From NCBI GenBank assembly GCA_963575745.1, contig CAUYUJ010017782.1:50001-114000 (forward strand): 64,000 nt of DNA, written 5' to 3'. Positions 55,236 through 64,000 of this stretch are shown piece by piece (position 1 is the stretch's first letter; each line of letters opens with the position of its first letter). The stretch comes from Prorocentrum cordatum (Eukaryota; Sar; Dinophyceae; Prorocentrales; Prorocentraceae). The notes below the pieces were generated by a model. The model was not told the DNA's origin, made no database searches, and was given only the letters and a program-made list of their open reading frames with translations. Both the position numbers and the translations under genes were made by a program.

Positions 55236-56420
55236 ATGGGGCCTAAGGCCGTGCCTGGCTTCGTCGTGTGCACGGGCTGCCGGTACCGCGGGAACTTCCG
55301 CTCGAACGCGAAGTGCTGGCTGTGCGGGATCGGGCTGGAGCTGGCGCACTCGAAGCCTTCGCCCCGCGTTGGGGTCTGGGCGGACGGTGGCGGCGGCGGA
55401 CCCCAACTCGCACATCGCGGCGGCGGCGGCAGAGGCCCACCGAAGAATGGAGCCAAGGGCGGCAAGGGCGGCAAGGGCCGCGGTGCAGCCTACCGTGGTG
55501 GCGGCGGTGCAGTCTCCCGTGGCGGCGGCGGGGGTGGCGCGGGCTGCCGTGGCGGAGGCGCCTTCCCGAGGGCCCCCTGGTCGGCCTTGCCCGAGAGCGA
55601 GCTCGACGCGCTCCTCGCCTGTGGGGACCCAGCCATCGCAGCCAGGCTGCAGGAGGCGGTCCGCGAAGCGCGGAGCTTTGTCGCGCCCGCGGTCGCCCCA
55701 GTGCCGAAGCCGCTCGAGCAACGTCTGGAGTCGGCCACGGCGAAGCGGATCAACCTCCAGCGCCAGCTGGATGAGGCGGCGGACGCGCTCGTGGCGGCGG
55801 AGGACCACCTCGCTGAATGCCGCGGCTGGCGCGACGAGGCTGCGGGCAGCCTCGCGGAGGCCAAGGAGGAGGAGAACGCCCTCCTGCGCCAGCGTGCCCA
55901 AGCGGCGGGCGTCGTGGGAGCCCAGCCCGACGGCGCGAGGCAGCTCACCTTCAACTTTGACGCGGAGTCGTTTGACAACTTCGCCGAGCTGGAGGAGGAG
56001 GCGCAGGCCGCCCTCAGGCGCCTCTGCGATGAGGGGCTCCAGATCATGCAGGGCGCGCAGGCTACGTTCGAGCGCAACTGCCAGGAGCACCAGCAGCGCA
56101 TCAAGCGCCAGATCGCGGAGGAGGTGGCCAAGAAGCGCAAGCGCACCGAGGAGGGGCCTGCAGCAGCCGTGGCCCCTGGCACCCCCGTGCAGGGCGCGGG
56201 CGCCCCGCCGCAGCCTGCAGGGCAGGCGGCCGCCCCTGCTGCCCCCGCCGCCCCCGCCGCAGACGCTGCGCCTGGAGCTGGGACTCCCCCAGCGGCAGCG
56301 ATGGAGAGCCGAGCGGCAGACGAGGCGGCCCGCCAGCGCGCTGCCGACCAGAAGGCCGCTGCGGCGGCCCCTCCACCTCCTGCTGGCGCTGCTGCTGACA
56401 GCGGCCTGGCCCGCGCGTAG
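55236..56420 (+). CDS. E3 ORF1: zinc-finger, Gly-rich, coiled-coil protein
   Basis: 394 residues from ATG 55236. Residues 12-31 hold a C-x2-C-x11-C-x2-C finger (CTGCRYRGNF...CWLC), like RanBP2-type fingers that bind RNA. Residues 45-110 are Gly-rich with RGG-like patches (GGRGPPKNGAKGGKGG). Residues about 150-295 look like a coiled coil (RLESATAKRINLQRQLDEAA to EEVAKKRKR). The rest is Ala/Pro-rich. The plan fits an ORF1-type RNA-binding protein but differs from E1 and E2, so E3 belongs to another family. An ATG directly after the SL (55018) opens the +1 frame and gives a short Cys-containing N-terminus (FPKCVRCHSSTF); a frame change between the two is possible. It ends GCG TAG CAC. Confidence 0.65.
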   Translation: MGPKAVPGFVVCTGCRYRGNFRSNAKCWLCGIGLELAHSKPSPRVGVWADGGGGGPQLAHRGGGGRGPPKNGAKGGKGGKGRGAAYRGGGGAVSRGGGGGGAGCRGGGAFPRAPWSALPESELDALLACGDPAIAARLQEAVREARSFVAPAVAPVPKPLEQRLESATAKRINLQRQLDEAADALVAAEDHLAECRGWRDEAAGSLAEAKEEENALLRQRAQAAGVVGAQPDGARQLTFNFDAESFDNFAELEEEAQAALRRLCDEGLQIMQGAQATFERNCQEHQQRIKRQIAEEVAKKRKRTEEGPAAAVAPGTPVQGAGAPPQPAGQAAAPAAPAAPAADAAPGAGTPPAAAMESRAADEAARQRAADQKAAAAAPPPPAGAAADSGLARA

Positions 56421-56421
56421 C

Positions 56422-58827
56422 ACCCCGCTGCCAGGCGGCGGCCCCGCCGGCGCGGCGCCGCCCGCCCCTGTAGGGGCTGAGGGGACAGAGGCGGCGGCGC
56501 CCAGCCGCTCAGAGGCGGCGGCGGCGCCGGGCGGCGGCCTGCCCGCCTACAAGGCGGCCAACGTGGCGACCGACGCCTGGGTCGAACTTCCCTTCATTGT
56601 GCCGCTGCTGCGCCAGGAACGGCGCTTCGGCGTCGTGCGCCACGACACCAAGTTCGAGGCGCTCAGCAGCAGGACAGAGCCAAGCGCTGCGGCTGGCTTG
56701 GCTGGGCCCGACCGAAGGACTGGCAGTCCTCAGCCTAGCCAGGGGCCCACATGTCATAGTGGGTACCCAATTCAAGTTGACGAGACTACGGGCGAGGGCG
56801 TGAGACCCCCTGAGGTTCGGAGCCCCAAGGCGGCGAGCAGCCGCCCGCCTGGCGGCCCCGCGGCCGCCGCGGCAACCGAGCAGCCTGCGGCCCAGCCTCA
56901 GCCTGGGCGACCGCAGGCCAAGCCCCTCCAGCTGGCCAAGCAAATCAGGCCTACGGGACCGAAGCCAACTAGCTTCGTCACGCTGAACGTCTCGACCTGG
57001 TCAGAGAAGAAGGTGGAGATGGAGCGGATCCAGGATGGAGGAGGTGACGACGTCATCCTGGCGCAGGAGAGGCGATGCGCTTATAGCCAGAAGGCGGCCA
57101 ACGCCTGCTGCTGGGCCAGGAGCAACAGCTTCAGCGCCGCCTTCGGCAGCGTCCACAGCACGGGGCAGGCGGCGCAGGCGGGCTCGGAGGGCGTCGGAGA
57201 GCTGGAGTCAACGACCTGGGGCGTGGCGGCGACTGACCACGACGGGCACCAGCACAGTGCCCGCATCCTGGCCCGAAGGGTGGCCTTCGGTGTTCTCGCG
57301 GTCACGGAGGTCAGCGCCTACCTCGAGCTCCCGTTCAGGAGGCTCAAGGAGTCCGTCGAGACCGCGGAGCTCCACCTGACCGACCAGTTCGGCATCTCCG
57401 AGGGTGAGTGGTACCAGGGCAGGGCCAAAGGACCCCGCTCTGTCAAGAAGAAGCAGGCGGACCAGCAGCGCAGGAAGGCGGTCAGGAAGCTCAGCCCCCT
57501 CACCAGTTGCCGCCTCCGCCTCGGGAGGATCGCCAGACAGCTCAGAGCGGCTGCTGCGGGCTGCTCACCCCCTGTGGGGCACGTAGGCTACATGAAGCAC
57601 CTGGGGCAGGTGGCCAGGGGCTTGGGGCACAAGTTCGAGCAGGCGGGCAGCACCGCGTTCGAAGACAAGAAGCTCGTCTCGCTGAAAGAGGTGACCCAGG
57701 TGCCCACTGTGCAAGGGCAGGCCTTCCTGCGGGCGATCGAAAGAGCGTTGGCGTCACACAGGGGCCTCCACGGCGACGGCGACTACCAGCAGGACGAGTT
57801 CGGCTGCTGCTTCGCCCTGCGGTACTCCTCCGCCCTCTTTGCGGAGAAGGACAAGGAGAAGGACAGGAAGGAGGCAGCGCCCGTCGCGGTGGCTGGCGTT
57901 GGCGACGGCGAGGCGCAGGCCGCGGCGGCTGACGGCGGCCCCCTCCTCGCCACGGCGGCGGCCCTGGCAGCAGAGGCGGCAGCGGCAGCTTCCTGCTCGC
58001 GGCCGTCGCCCGCGAGGCGCCGCCCCGCCTCGGCCGATTGGCCCGCGGAGGTGCTGCGCCGAGCACCCCAGCGCAGGGCGCAGGTGCAGTCGAGGCGCCG
58101 CGAGGCCTCGGCGCCCGCGCCCAGCCCGCGGCGGGCGGCGGCAGCGGCGGCCTGCAGCGGCCCAGCCCCTGAGGCGGCGGCTGATGCGGCCCGCCCAGCG
58201 GGATTGAGGGTCTACGGCCACCTCACACGGGGGTCGCGCGTCGAGGGCAACGGCTCCGAGCCCCCCCTGGTATGCTCAGCGTGCTGGGGGTACTGCCGCC
58301 TCCCCAGGCGCGCGCATCGCGGCCTGGCCATGCCGTGTGGGGCCAGCGCGGCGGCTGGGCAGCCCGCGTCCCTGAGGGGCTCCCGAGCCCAGGCGCGGAC
58401 GGACTTCGCACGGGGCACCCTGCCTGCGTCCAAGGATCCGTTCGCGCCGCTGTCCCCGCCGATGGAGAGCACGCGCCTGTGCTGGGCGACGGCACTCCAG
58501 GCCAGGCTGGGCCACTGGGCGGAGGAGCAGGCACTCGCGGCGGCGCCCGTGCCATCGCAGCGGCAGCCTGCGGCCGCCCCGCCCCCGCCACCTGCGGCTG
58601 GCGATGGGGGCCAGGCGGCAGCGCCGCCGCGCGCCGCGGCGCCGCGGCGCCTGGTCGCGGCGGCCCCGCGGGCGGAGGCCGAAGAGCCGCGGCAGGTCCG
58701 CCCTGGGCTCGAGGGCGCCCTCTGCGCCCGCGGCTTCGCAGTTGCTGCGGCGGCCCGCGGGCGCGAGAGAGCCGCGGGGTCGGCGGCCGCCCGCGCACGC
58801 CGCGCGGCGGGGCTCGCCGCGCGCTGA
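56422..58827 (+). CDS. E3 ORF2-like frame, endonuclease remnant without RT
   Basis: The frame is +1 to ORF1 and open back to 55018; no start is evident. SFVTLNVSTW followed by DDVILAQERR (about 56970-57075) resembles the first two motifs of an APE-type endonuclease. No GDFN, SDH or reverse transcriptase motif follows. The last third has GHLTRGSR, CSACWGYC and a later PCG, like the Cys-containing C-terminal part I know from dinoflagellate LINE-like proteins. About 800 residues in all, with long Ala/Arg-rich stretches that a GC-rich sequence produces easily. The best reading is an internally deleted, non-autonomous element; a host gene of unknown function is the alternative. Confidence 0.5.
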   Translation, partial: TPLPGGGPAGAAPPAPVGAEGTEAAAPSRSEAAAAPGGGLPAYKAANVATDAWVELPFIVPLLRQERRFGVVRHDTKFEALSSRTEPSAAAGLAGPDRRTGSPQPSQGPTCHSGYPIQVDETTGEGVRPPEVRSPKAASSRPPGGPAAAAATEQPAAQPQPGRPQAKPLQLAKQIRPTGPKPTSFVTLNVSTWSEKKVEMERIQDGGGDDVILAQERRCAYSQKAANACCWARSNSFSAAFGSVHSTGQAAQAGSEGVGELESTTWGVAATDHDGHQHSARILARRVAFGVLAVTEVSAYLELPFRRLKESVETAELHLTDQFGISEGEWYQGRAKGPRSVKKKQADQQRRKAVRKLSPLTSCRLRLGRIARQLRAAAAGCSPPVGHVGYMKHLGQVARGLGHKFEQAGSTAFEDKKLVSLKEVTQVPTVQGQAFLRAIERALASHRGLHGDGDYQQDEFGCCFALRYSSALFAEKDKEKDRKEAAPVAVAGVGDGEAQAAAADGGPLLATAAALAAEAAAAASCSRPSPARRRPASADWPAEVLRRAPQRRAQVQSRRREASAPAPSPRRAAAAAACSGPAPEAAADAARPAGLRVYGHLTRGSRVEGNGSEPPLVCSACWGYCRLPRRAHRGLAMPCGASAAAGQPASLRGSRAQARTDFARGTLPASKDPFAPLSPPMESTRLCWATALQARLGHWAEEQALAAAPVPSQRQPAAAPPPPPAAGDGGQAAAPPRAAAPRRLVAAAPRAEAEEPRQVRPGLEGALCARGFAVAAAARGRERAAGSAAARARRAAGLAAR

Positions 58828-58877
58828 TTGGAGAATTTATGCATGAAACCGCCGAGCCCGCTCGGCGCCTACATAGA

Positions 58878-58947
58878 TAAAAAAACAACAAAAAACAACA
58901 ACAACAACAACAACAACAAACAAAAAAAAAAAAAAAAAAAAAAAAAA
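58878..58947 (+). other. A-rich 3' tail of E3
   Basis: A7, then ACAACA repeats, then about 26 A residues, ending at the right target-site duplication. No AATAAA is visible just upstream, which is usual in dinoflagellates. Confidence 0.9.
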
Positions 58948-58956
58948 CTTCGCCGT
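58948..58956. other. Target-site duplication of E3, right
   Basis: CTTCGCCGT, then AGCAGCTGCCCCAGAG, where satellite L resumes. Confidence 0.9.
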
Positions 58957-59110
58957 AGCAGCTGCCCCAGAGCTAATTGACAGGTGGGGGCATGCCAGGA
59001 GGACGCGCCGCGGAACGCCCCGAGGGACGCGCCAGGCGACGTGCCAGAGGACGTGCCGTGGGGACGCACCGCGGGACGTGCCAAGGGGACGCGCTACGGA
59101 ACGTGCTGGG
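58957..59110. repeat. Satellite L, continuation after E3
   Basis: Resumes with GCAGCTGCCCCAGAGC and the GGACGTGCCA/GGACGCGCC run. Confidence 0.85.
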
Positions 59111-59129
59111 GACAAGCGTTTCGTTCGAG

Positions 59130-59760
59130 ACATCTTGCCCAAATCCTCATGCTAGACAACCGCCTGGGCGACCTGGACACGTGAAAATTAGCGTGTCGCT
59201 CAACATGTCCTCAACACACGCTCATGCTAGACATCCGCCTGGGCGAACTGGACGCGTGAAAACACATGGTTCGTTCGAGACATCCTCAACACATCGTTAT
59301 GTTAGACGTCCGCCTGGGTGACCTGGGCACGTGAAAACAAGCGTTTCGCTCGAGACGTTCTCAACACCTCCTCATGCTAGACATCCGCCTGGGCGACCTG
59401 GACACGTGAAAACAAAGTCTCGCTCGAGACATCCTAAACACATCTTCAGATTAGACATCCGCTTGGGCGACCTGGACACATGAAAACAAGCGTTTCGCTT
59501 AAGACACTCTCAACAGATCCTCATGCTAGACATCCGCCTTGGCGACCTGGATACGTGAAACCAAGCGTCTCGATCGAGACTTCCTCAACACCTCCTCATG
59601 CTAGACATCCGCCTGGGCGACCTGGATACGTGCAAACAAGCGTCTCGATCGAGACTTCCTCAACGTATCCTCATGCTAGACATCCGCCTTGGCGACCTGG
59701 ACGCGTGAAACCAAGCGTCTCGCTCGAGACATCCTCAAGACCTGGGCACGTGAAAACGAG
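59130..59760. repeat. 75-bp satellite
   Basis: Units share CATGCTAGACATCCGCCTGG, then GCGACCTGGACACGTGAAAA and TCGCTCGAGACATCCTCAAC. The landmark falls at 59148, 59223, 59298, 59373, 59448 and 59522. Confidence 0.95.
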
Positions 59761-60015
59761 CATTTCACTTGAGAGATCCTCTCAATTCTGGTCCCCAGGA
59801 GAGGACAATATATAACACAAAACAAGCGTTTCGTTCGAGACATCCTCAACACTTTCTGCAAAATAAACTTCTCGCTCGGAACATCCTCAAATTATCATTC
59901 GCTGGTCCTTCTCGACCTCGATATCTATCGCAGATTACATTCGCCCGTCTAACAGCCGTCGAGGCCAGGGGTAAACATCTAAAAGAGAACCTTGGGCCGA
60001 GCCCTTTTCGGGAAT
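59761..60015. repeat. Dispersed repeat, copy 1 of 2
   Basis: CCCCAGGAGAGGACAATATA, AACACAAA, CGAGACATCCTCAACA, GGGTAAAC and CCTTGGGCCGAGCCCTTTTC. The partner is at 62955-63205. Confidence 0.8.
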
Positions 60016-60379
60016 TGGTTACCCCCAATTGGTGGGACCTCAGTCTTTCAATACAAAGGCCTCTGGAAAATGTTTAGTTACCCACTATTGGGGTTTCCAA
60101 AGACCTTTCAGGATTACCGCATCCAGCGCTCAAGCTATTGCATCTGGGCACCACGTATTGCAAGTACGACTGCGCCTCGCCCCGCGGATACCCCAATCGG
60201 TGCCAGACCCACAGCTCCGGCGTGCTCGCCCTCGAGGGATCGAACATGATGGCACGTGAAAACAAACATTTCGCCTGAAACATCCTTTGAATTCTGGCCC
60301 CCGGCGAAGACCCCGCTCGAGACATCCCCCAATTCTGCAAAACCAGCGTTTCACCTGAGACACCCTCAACACGTGAGTA
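60016..60379. other. No gene recognised
   Basis: No family motif. GGGATCGAACATGATGG near 60235 looks slightly like a tRNA B box, but no cloverleaf fits around it. Confidence 0.4.
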
Positions 60380-60665
60380 TAAAACGCGCGTTTCACGAGT
60401 GACATCCTCAATTTGTCCACGCCGAATGGGACTTGACCTTGCTTGTTATCGCAAATAATTTCGCCGGCCGAAACCAAACACACGTTTCGCGAGGGACATG
60501 CTCCAATTGTCCACGCCGAATGGGATTTGACCTTGTTAGTTATCGTCAGTAATTTCGTCAGCCGAAACCAAACACGCGTTTCGCTAGGGGCATCCTCAAT
60601 TGTTCCACGCCGAATGGGGCTTTACCTTGTTATGTATCGCCAAAAATTTCGCCGGCCGAAGCCGG
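60380..60665. repeat. 94-bp tandem array
   Basis: Three units with CCACGCCGAATGGG at about 60415, 60509 and 60603, plus TTATCG...AATTTCG...CCGAA. Confidence 0.9.
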
Positions 60666-60679
60666 GGGAAAACAAAACA

Positions 60680-61530
60680 TGATCGACCCACGAACCCGGA
60701 AAGGAATATAGAAATGTAAGGCATGGCAACGTTTTCAAAGACACCTGATTGGGCGACGGGCAAATGCAGTGCTGAGTGTATCGATCTTGATGTACCGTGC
60801 CGAGGGCTGTGCTGTGCTACACCGTGCTGAATTGCGATGTGCCATGCCGCGATTGTGCTGTATGGCGTTGTGGATCGAGTCCTCCTTTGCATCCGAGTCC
60901 TGACCGAACTGATCTGGATGTTGAGCTCGAGCACCTTGAGCACATAGTAGCTGCCCCAGAGCTAAATGACAGGGGACGTGCTAGGAGGACGCGCCGCGGA
61001 ACGTCTCAGGGGACGCGCCAGGCGACGTGCCAGGGGACGTTCCATGGGACGCACCGCGGGACGCGCTACGGAACGTGCCAATGGACGTGCCACGGGACGT
61101 GCCAGGGGACGCGCCGCGCGACGTGCCAGGGGGATTCGCCGCGGGACACGCCATGGAACGTGCCAAGGAACGTGCCAGGTTGCAGCGTTAAGTGTATCGA
61201 TCTTGATGTACCGTGTCGAGGGCTGTGTTGTGCTGCGCCGTGCTGAATTGCGATGTGCCATGCCGCGATTGTGTGCTATAGCGTTGTGGATCGAGTCTTC
61301 CTTTGCATCCGAGACCTGACCGAAATAATCTGAATCTCACGCTCGAGCTGCCTCAGCACATAGTAGCTGCCCCAGAGCCAATTGAAAGGGGAACATGCCA
61401 GGAGGACGCGCCGCGGAACGTCCCAAGGGACGCGCCAGGCGACGTGCCAGGGGACGTGCCACGGGGACGCACCGCAGGATGTGCCATGGGGACGCGTTAC
61501 GGAACGTGCCAATGGACGTGCCACCTCATG
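60680..61530. repeat. Satellite L, block 2
   Basis: Two units without insertions, with GTGTATCGATCTTGATGTAC at about 60776 and 61191. GAGCACATAGTAGCTGCCCC is intact here and shows the state before MITE-F and E3 inserted in block 1. Confidence 0.9.
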
Positions 61531-62820
61531 CTAGACATCCGCCTGGGCGAAGTGGGCACGTGAAAGAAAGTGGCTCGCTCGAGACATCCTGAATACATCT
61601 TCATGTTAGACGTCCGTTCCAGGCCCCCAGGAAGATCCCAGGAGGCCCATGTTAGATATCCCCATGGGTGGCCTGGACACGGTAAAGCAGTTGCTTCCGC
61701 CGTGTTAGATACCTTTTGGGCGGCCTGGACATGTAAAACCACGTGGTTCCAGTTCGGGACAATCATGTTAGATACCACTTTGTGTAGTCTGGACACGTAA
61801 ACGCTCTTGGGACCAGTTCTGGGCAACCATGTTAGATACACCCCTGGGTGGCTTGCACGTAAAAACATGTGGTCATTGCTCGGGCATCAGATACACCCTT
61901 GGGTGGCCTGGACACGTAAAAACACGTGGTTCAAGTTCGGGACAACCATGTTAGAGATCTCCCTGGGTGGCCTGGACACATTAAAACACCAGGTTCGAGC
62001 TCGGGACCACCATGTTCGATACCCCCCTGGGTGGCCTGGACACGTTACAACACATGGTTCCAGCTCGGTAGAATCACGTGAGATATCACCCTGGGTGGCC
62101 TGGACATGTGAAAACACGTGACTCCAGCTCGGGGCAACCATGTTAGATGCCCCCTTGCGTGGCCTGGATACGCTGAATTCGCGCTCCCGCTCAAGACATC
62201 CTCGCAATGTCCTCCCTGGAGAGACCCCCAAAGCGCCACCCTCTGTCCAGAGCAAGAAAACATAACTTTCTGCGTTGGGATATGTGTTCGGGTAGCGATT
62301 TTCTGCCCCCCGTGCGTTTCCTGATAATTCGGCATTGAGCCCGGCGCCATGTTAGATACCCCCTGAGCGGCCTGGACACGTAAAACCACGTGGTTTAAGT
62401 TCGGGACAATCATGTGAGATTCCCCACTGGGTGGCCTGGACACGTGAAAACACGTGAATCCAGCTCTGGGCAACCATGTTAGATGCACCCTTGGGTGGTC
62501 TGGATAGGTAGAAACACGTGGTCCTTGCTCGGGACAACCATGTTAGATACCCCCTGGGTGACCTAGACATGTAAAAACGTCGGTGTCAGCTCTGGGCAAC
62601 CATGTTAGATATACCCCTGGGTGGCCTGGACATGTAAACACACGTGGTCCTTGAAGAGGGAAAACAATGTTAGATGCCTCCCTGGGTGGCCTGGACAGGT
62701 AAAAACACGTGGTGCCAGCTCGGTTCAACCATGTTAGATACACCCCTGGGTGGCTTGGACACGTTAGAAAACGTGGTCCTTGCTCGGGACAATCAGGTTA
62801 GATACCCCGTGGTTTCATGT
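61531..62820. repeat. 64-66 bp satellite
   Basis: About 18 units with CAACCATGTTAGATACACCC, TGGGTGGCCTGGACACG and AAAACACGTGG. It is related to the 75-bp satellite (CATG-TTAGA and CCTGGACACGT are shared). A foreign segment lies at about 62170-62340. Confidence 0.9.
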
Positions 62821-62954
62821 TTGTCCCGCCATGAGGCGTGAGGAACCATGTATTTTCACGCTTCTCGAGCCTCCTGGGGCGTCCTGGGGGGCGGGGGGAA
62901 ACGAAAAGCGCTCCCCGAACACATATCCACATACAGAACATACGTGAAACAAGC

Positions 62955-63205
62955 ATTTCACCTGAGACATTATCTGAATCCTGGCCCCCAGGAGAGGAAC
63001 AATCTATAACACAAAGTATGCGTTTCGCTCGAGACATCCTCAATAAGTTCTGAGCAACAAGCATTTCGCTCGGGACATCCTCAAAAATATGTCCGCCTGT
63101 CTCTTTCGACGAAGCACTGCAAATGATTCCTCCGGCCCTCTCCTCGTCGTCCCCGGGGTAAAACCAACTGAAAGAAAACCCTGGGCCGGAGCCCTTTCCA
63201 GGAAA
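62955..63205. repeat. Dispersed repeat, copy 2 of 2
   Basis: Partner of 59761-60015: CCCCCAGGAGAGGAACAATC, CGAGACATCCTCAATA and CCCTGGGCCGGAGCCCTTTC. Confidence 0.8.
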
Positions 63206-63265
63206 ATCGATGGACGCCCTGGGGTTTCAGGGTTGGGTTTCTTATGGGTGGAAGGTAAATTTCAG

Positions 63266-63412
63266 GAGGGGAAAAAACACACAGACACAATTAATCGTCG
63301 ATTCCCAGGAAAATATGGGAAAATATGGGAATTATGGGGGAAGACAAAAACCCAGAAAATATGGGAAAATATGGGGACTATTTTTATTTGTGTGTATTTA
63401 TTTGTGTGTCCT
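63266..63412. mobile_element. MITE-A copy 4, best preserved
   Basis: 147 bp. Left AAAACACACAGACACAATTA; right TATTTGTGTGTATTTATTTG then TGTGTCCT, which are imperfect inverted copies. The interior is rich in AAATATGGGAAA. Confidence 0.7.
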
Positions 63413-63806
63413 AATTTCCTTTTAAAATTGGGCTCCACCGCACGCCCGCGCTGCCCGCTCACGCTCCTTGTCGATTGGTCGCGTGCTGGCTGGGGGTCCG
63501 CCAGCACGGGGGGGAGTGCCGACGTCTGCGGGCACCTCGTCATTGGCTGCTGTGCGCCCCTCCTCGGGCGATCGCAGACCTGGATGAAGGAGGCGTGGAT
63601 CAGCGACGGGTCCCGTTTTCGCCGGAAATCGCGGATTTCCGCCGCCGGACGAGGCGGCAACGGCCGCATATTGGGGAGGGCACCTCCCCCGGTCCATGAA
63701 TTTGGCGACCGCGCGCCAAATCCATGGATCGCTAATCCATGCTTGCGCGCCCCAGATTCTCTCTCGCTTCCCCCTGGATTCGCCGCCGAGGTTCAACCTT
63801 CTCGTA
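63413..63806. other. No gene recognised
   Basis: GC-rich, with overlapping frames of 70-140 codons on both strands and no family motif. Confidence 0.4.
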
Positions 63807-63852
63807 AGTCGGGCATGTCCCTCTACAGGAGGAACATTCAAGAATAGTTTAA
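63807..63852. mobile_element. MITE-B fragment, left end only
   Basis: AGTCGGGCATGTCCCTCTAC and AGGAGGAACATTC are present; the rest is missing because satellite L begins a few bases later. Confidence 0.65.
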
Positions 63853-63858
63853 ACAAGA

Positions 63859-64000
63859 ATGATCAACCCACGAACCTGGAAAGGAATATAGACGTGTAAG
63901 GCATGGCAACGTTTCAAAGACACCTGATTGGGCGACGGGCAAACGCAATGCTGAGTGTATCGATCTTGATGTACCGTGCCGAGGGCTGTGCTGTGCAGCG
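63859..64000. repeat. Satellite L, block 3, cut by the window end
   Basis: ATGATCAACCCACGAACCTG through GTGTATCGATCTTGATGTAC, nearly identical to blocks 1 and 2. Confidence 0.9.

Larger units (their letters stand above)
54993..58947 (+). mobile_element. Retrocopy E3 of an SL-spliced mRNA
   Basis: Structure: 9-bp duplication, full SL, an ORF1-like frame, an ORF2-like frame lacking a reverse transcriptase, an A-rich tail (58878-58947) and the second duplication. It lies in the right end of MITE-F copy 2. This is the expected product of target-primed reverse transcription of a mature SL mRNA. Confidence 0.9.

Noticed and set aside
60150-60260. tRNA gene
   Set aside because: GGGATCGAAC looks like part of a B box, but no A box, anticodon arm or acceptor stem can be fitted.

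Overview
This is nuclear DNA of a dinoflagellate. The decisive signal is the dinoflagellate spliced leader (SL, core CCGTAGCCATTTTGGCTC), fixed in the genome in front of three separate retroelement reading frames (20144-20164, 25891-25927, 54993-55014). A worn fourth copy may lie near 35411. GC-rich DNA, low gene density, a host gene broken into small exons and repeats in nearly every interval fit a large-genome dinoflagellate. I cannot name the species.

Layout. 0-5 kb: minus-strand gene segments of an endonuclease/exonuclease-like protein (about 2240-4260), studded with about 25-base hairpin inserts and flanked by two copies of a 33-bp array. 5-15 kb: minisatellites, trinucleotide arrays and an 84/252-bp higher-order satellite, no recognised gene. 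15-20 kb: short terminal-inverted-repeat (TIR) elements, one nested in another. 20-31.7 kb: two head-to-tail LINE-like retroelements (E1, E2), each preceded by an SL and bounded by (CCT)n; E1 is nearly intact, E2 has several stops and frameshifts. 32-45 kb: more TIR elements, an AGCT-rich array, a 1.2 kb duplication, opposed GC-rich minisatellites and long (GGA)n tracts. 45.7-48 kb: a split host gene for a glycosyltransferase-like protein on the plus strand. 48-54 kb: TIR elements and a 450-bp (TG)n tract. 54-64 kb: a 415-430 bp satellite that carries a TIR element, whose right end carries a third SL-bearing retrocopy (E3) with a 9-bp target-site duplication and an A-rich tail; 64-94 bp satellites follow.

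How the parts fit. E1 supplies an APE-type endonuclease and a reverse transcriptase with motifs A, B and C (CADD). E1, E2 and E3 show the product of copying SL-trans-spliced mRNA back into the genome. In all three the second frame lies +1 to ORF1, and ORF1 ends at TAG followed by CAC. At least eight small inverted-repeat families, all without coding capacity, account for much of the unique-looking DNA between arrays. Most long open frames are translations of repeats and are not annotated as genes. Protein families and repeat families were identified by reading only; no database search was run.
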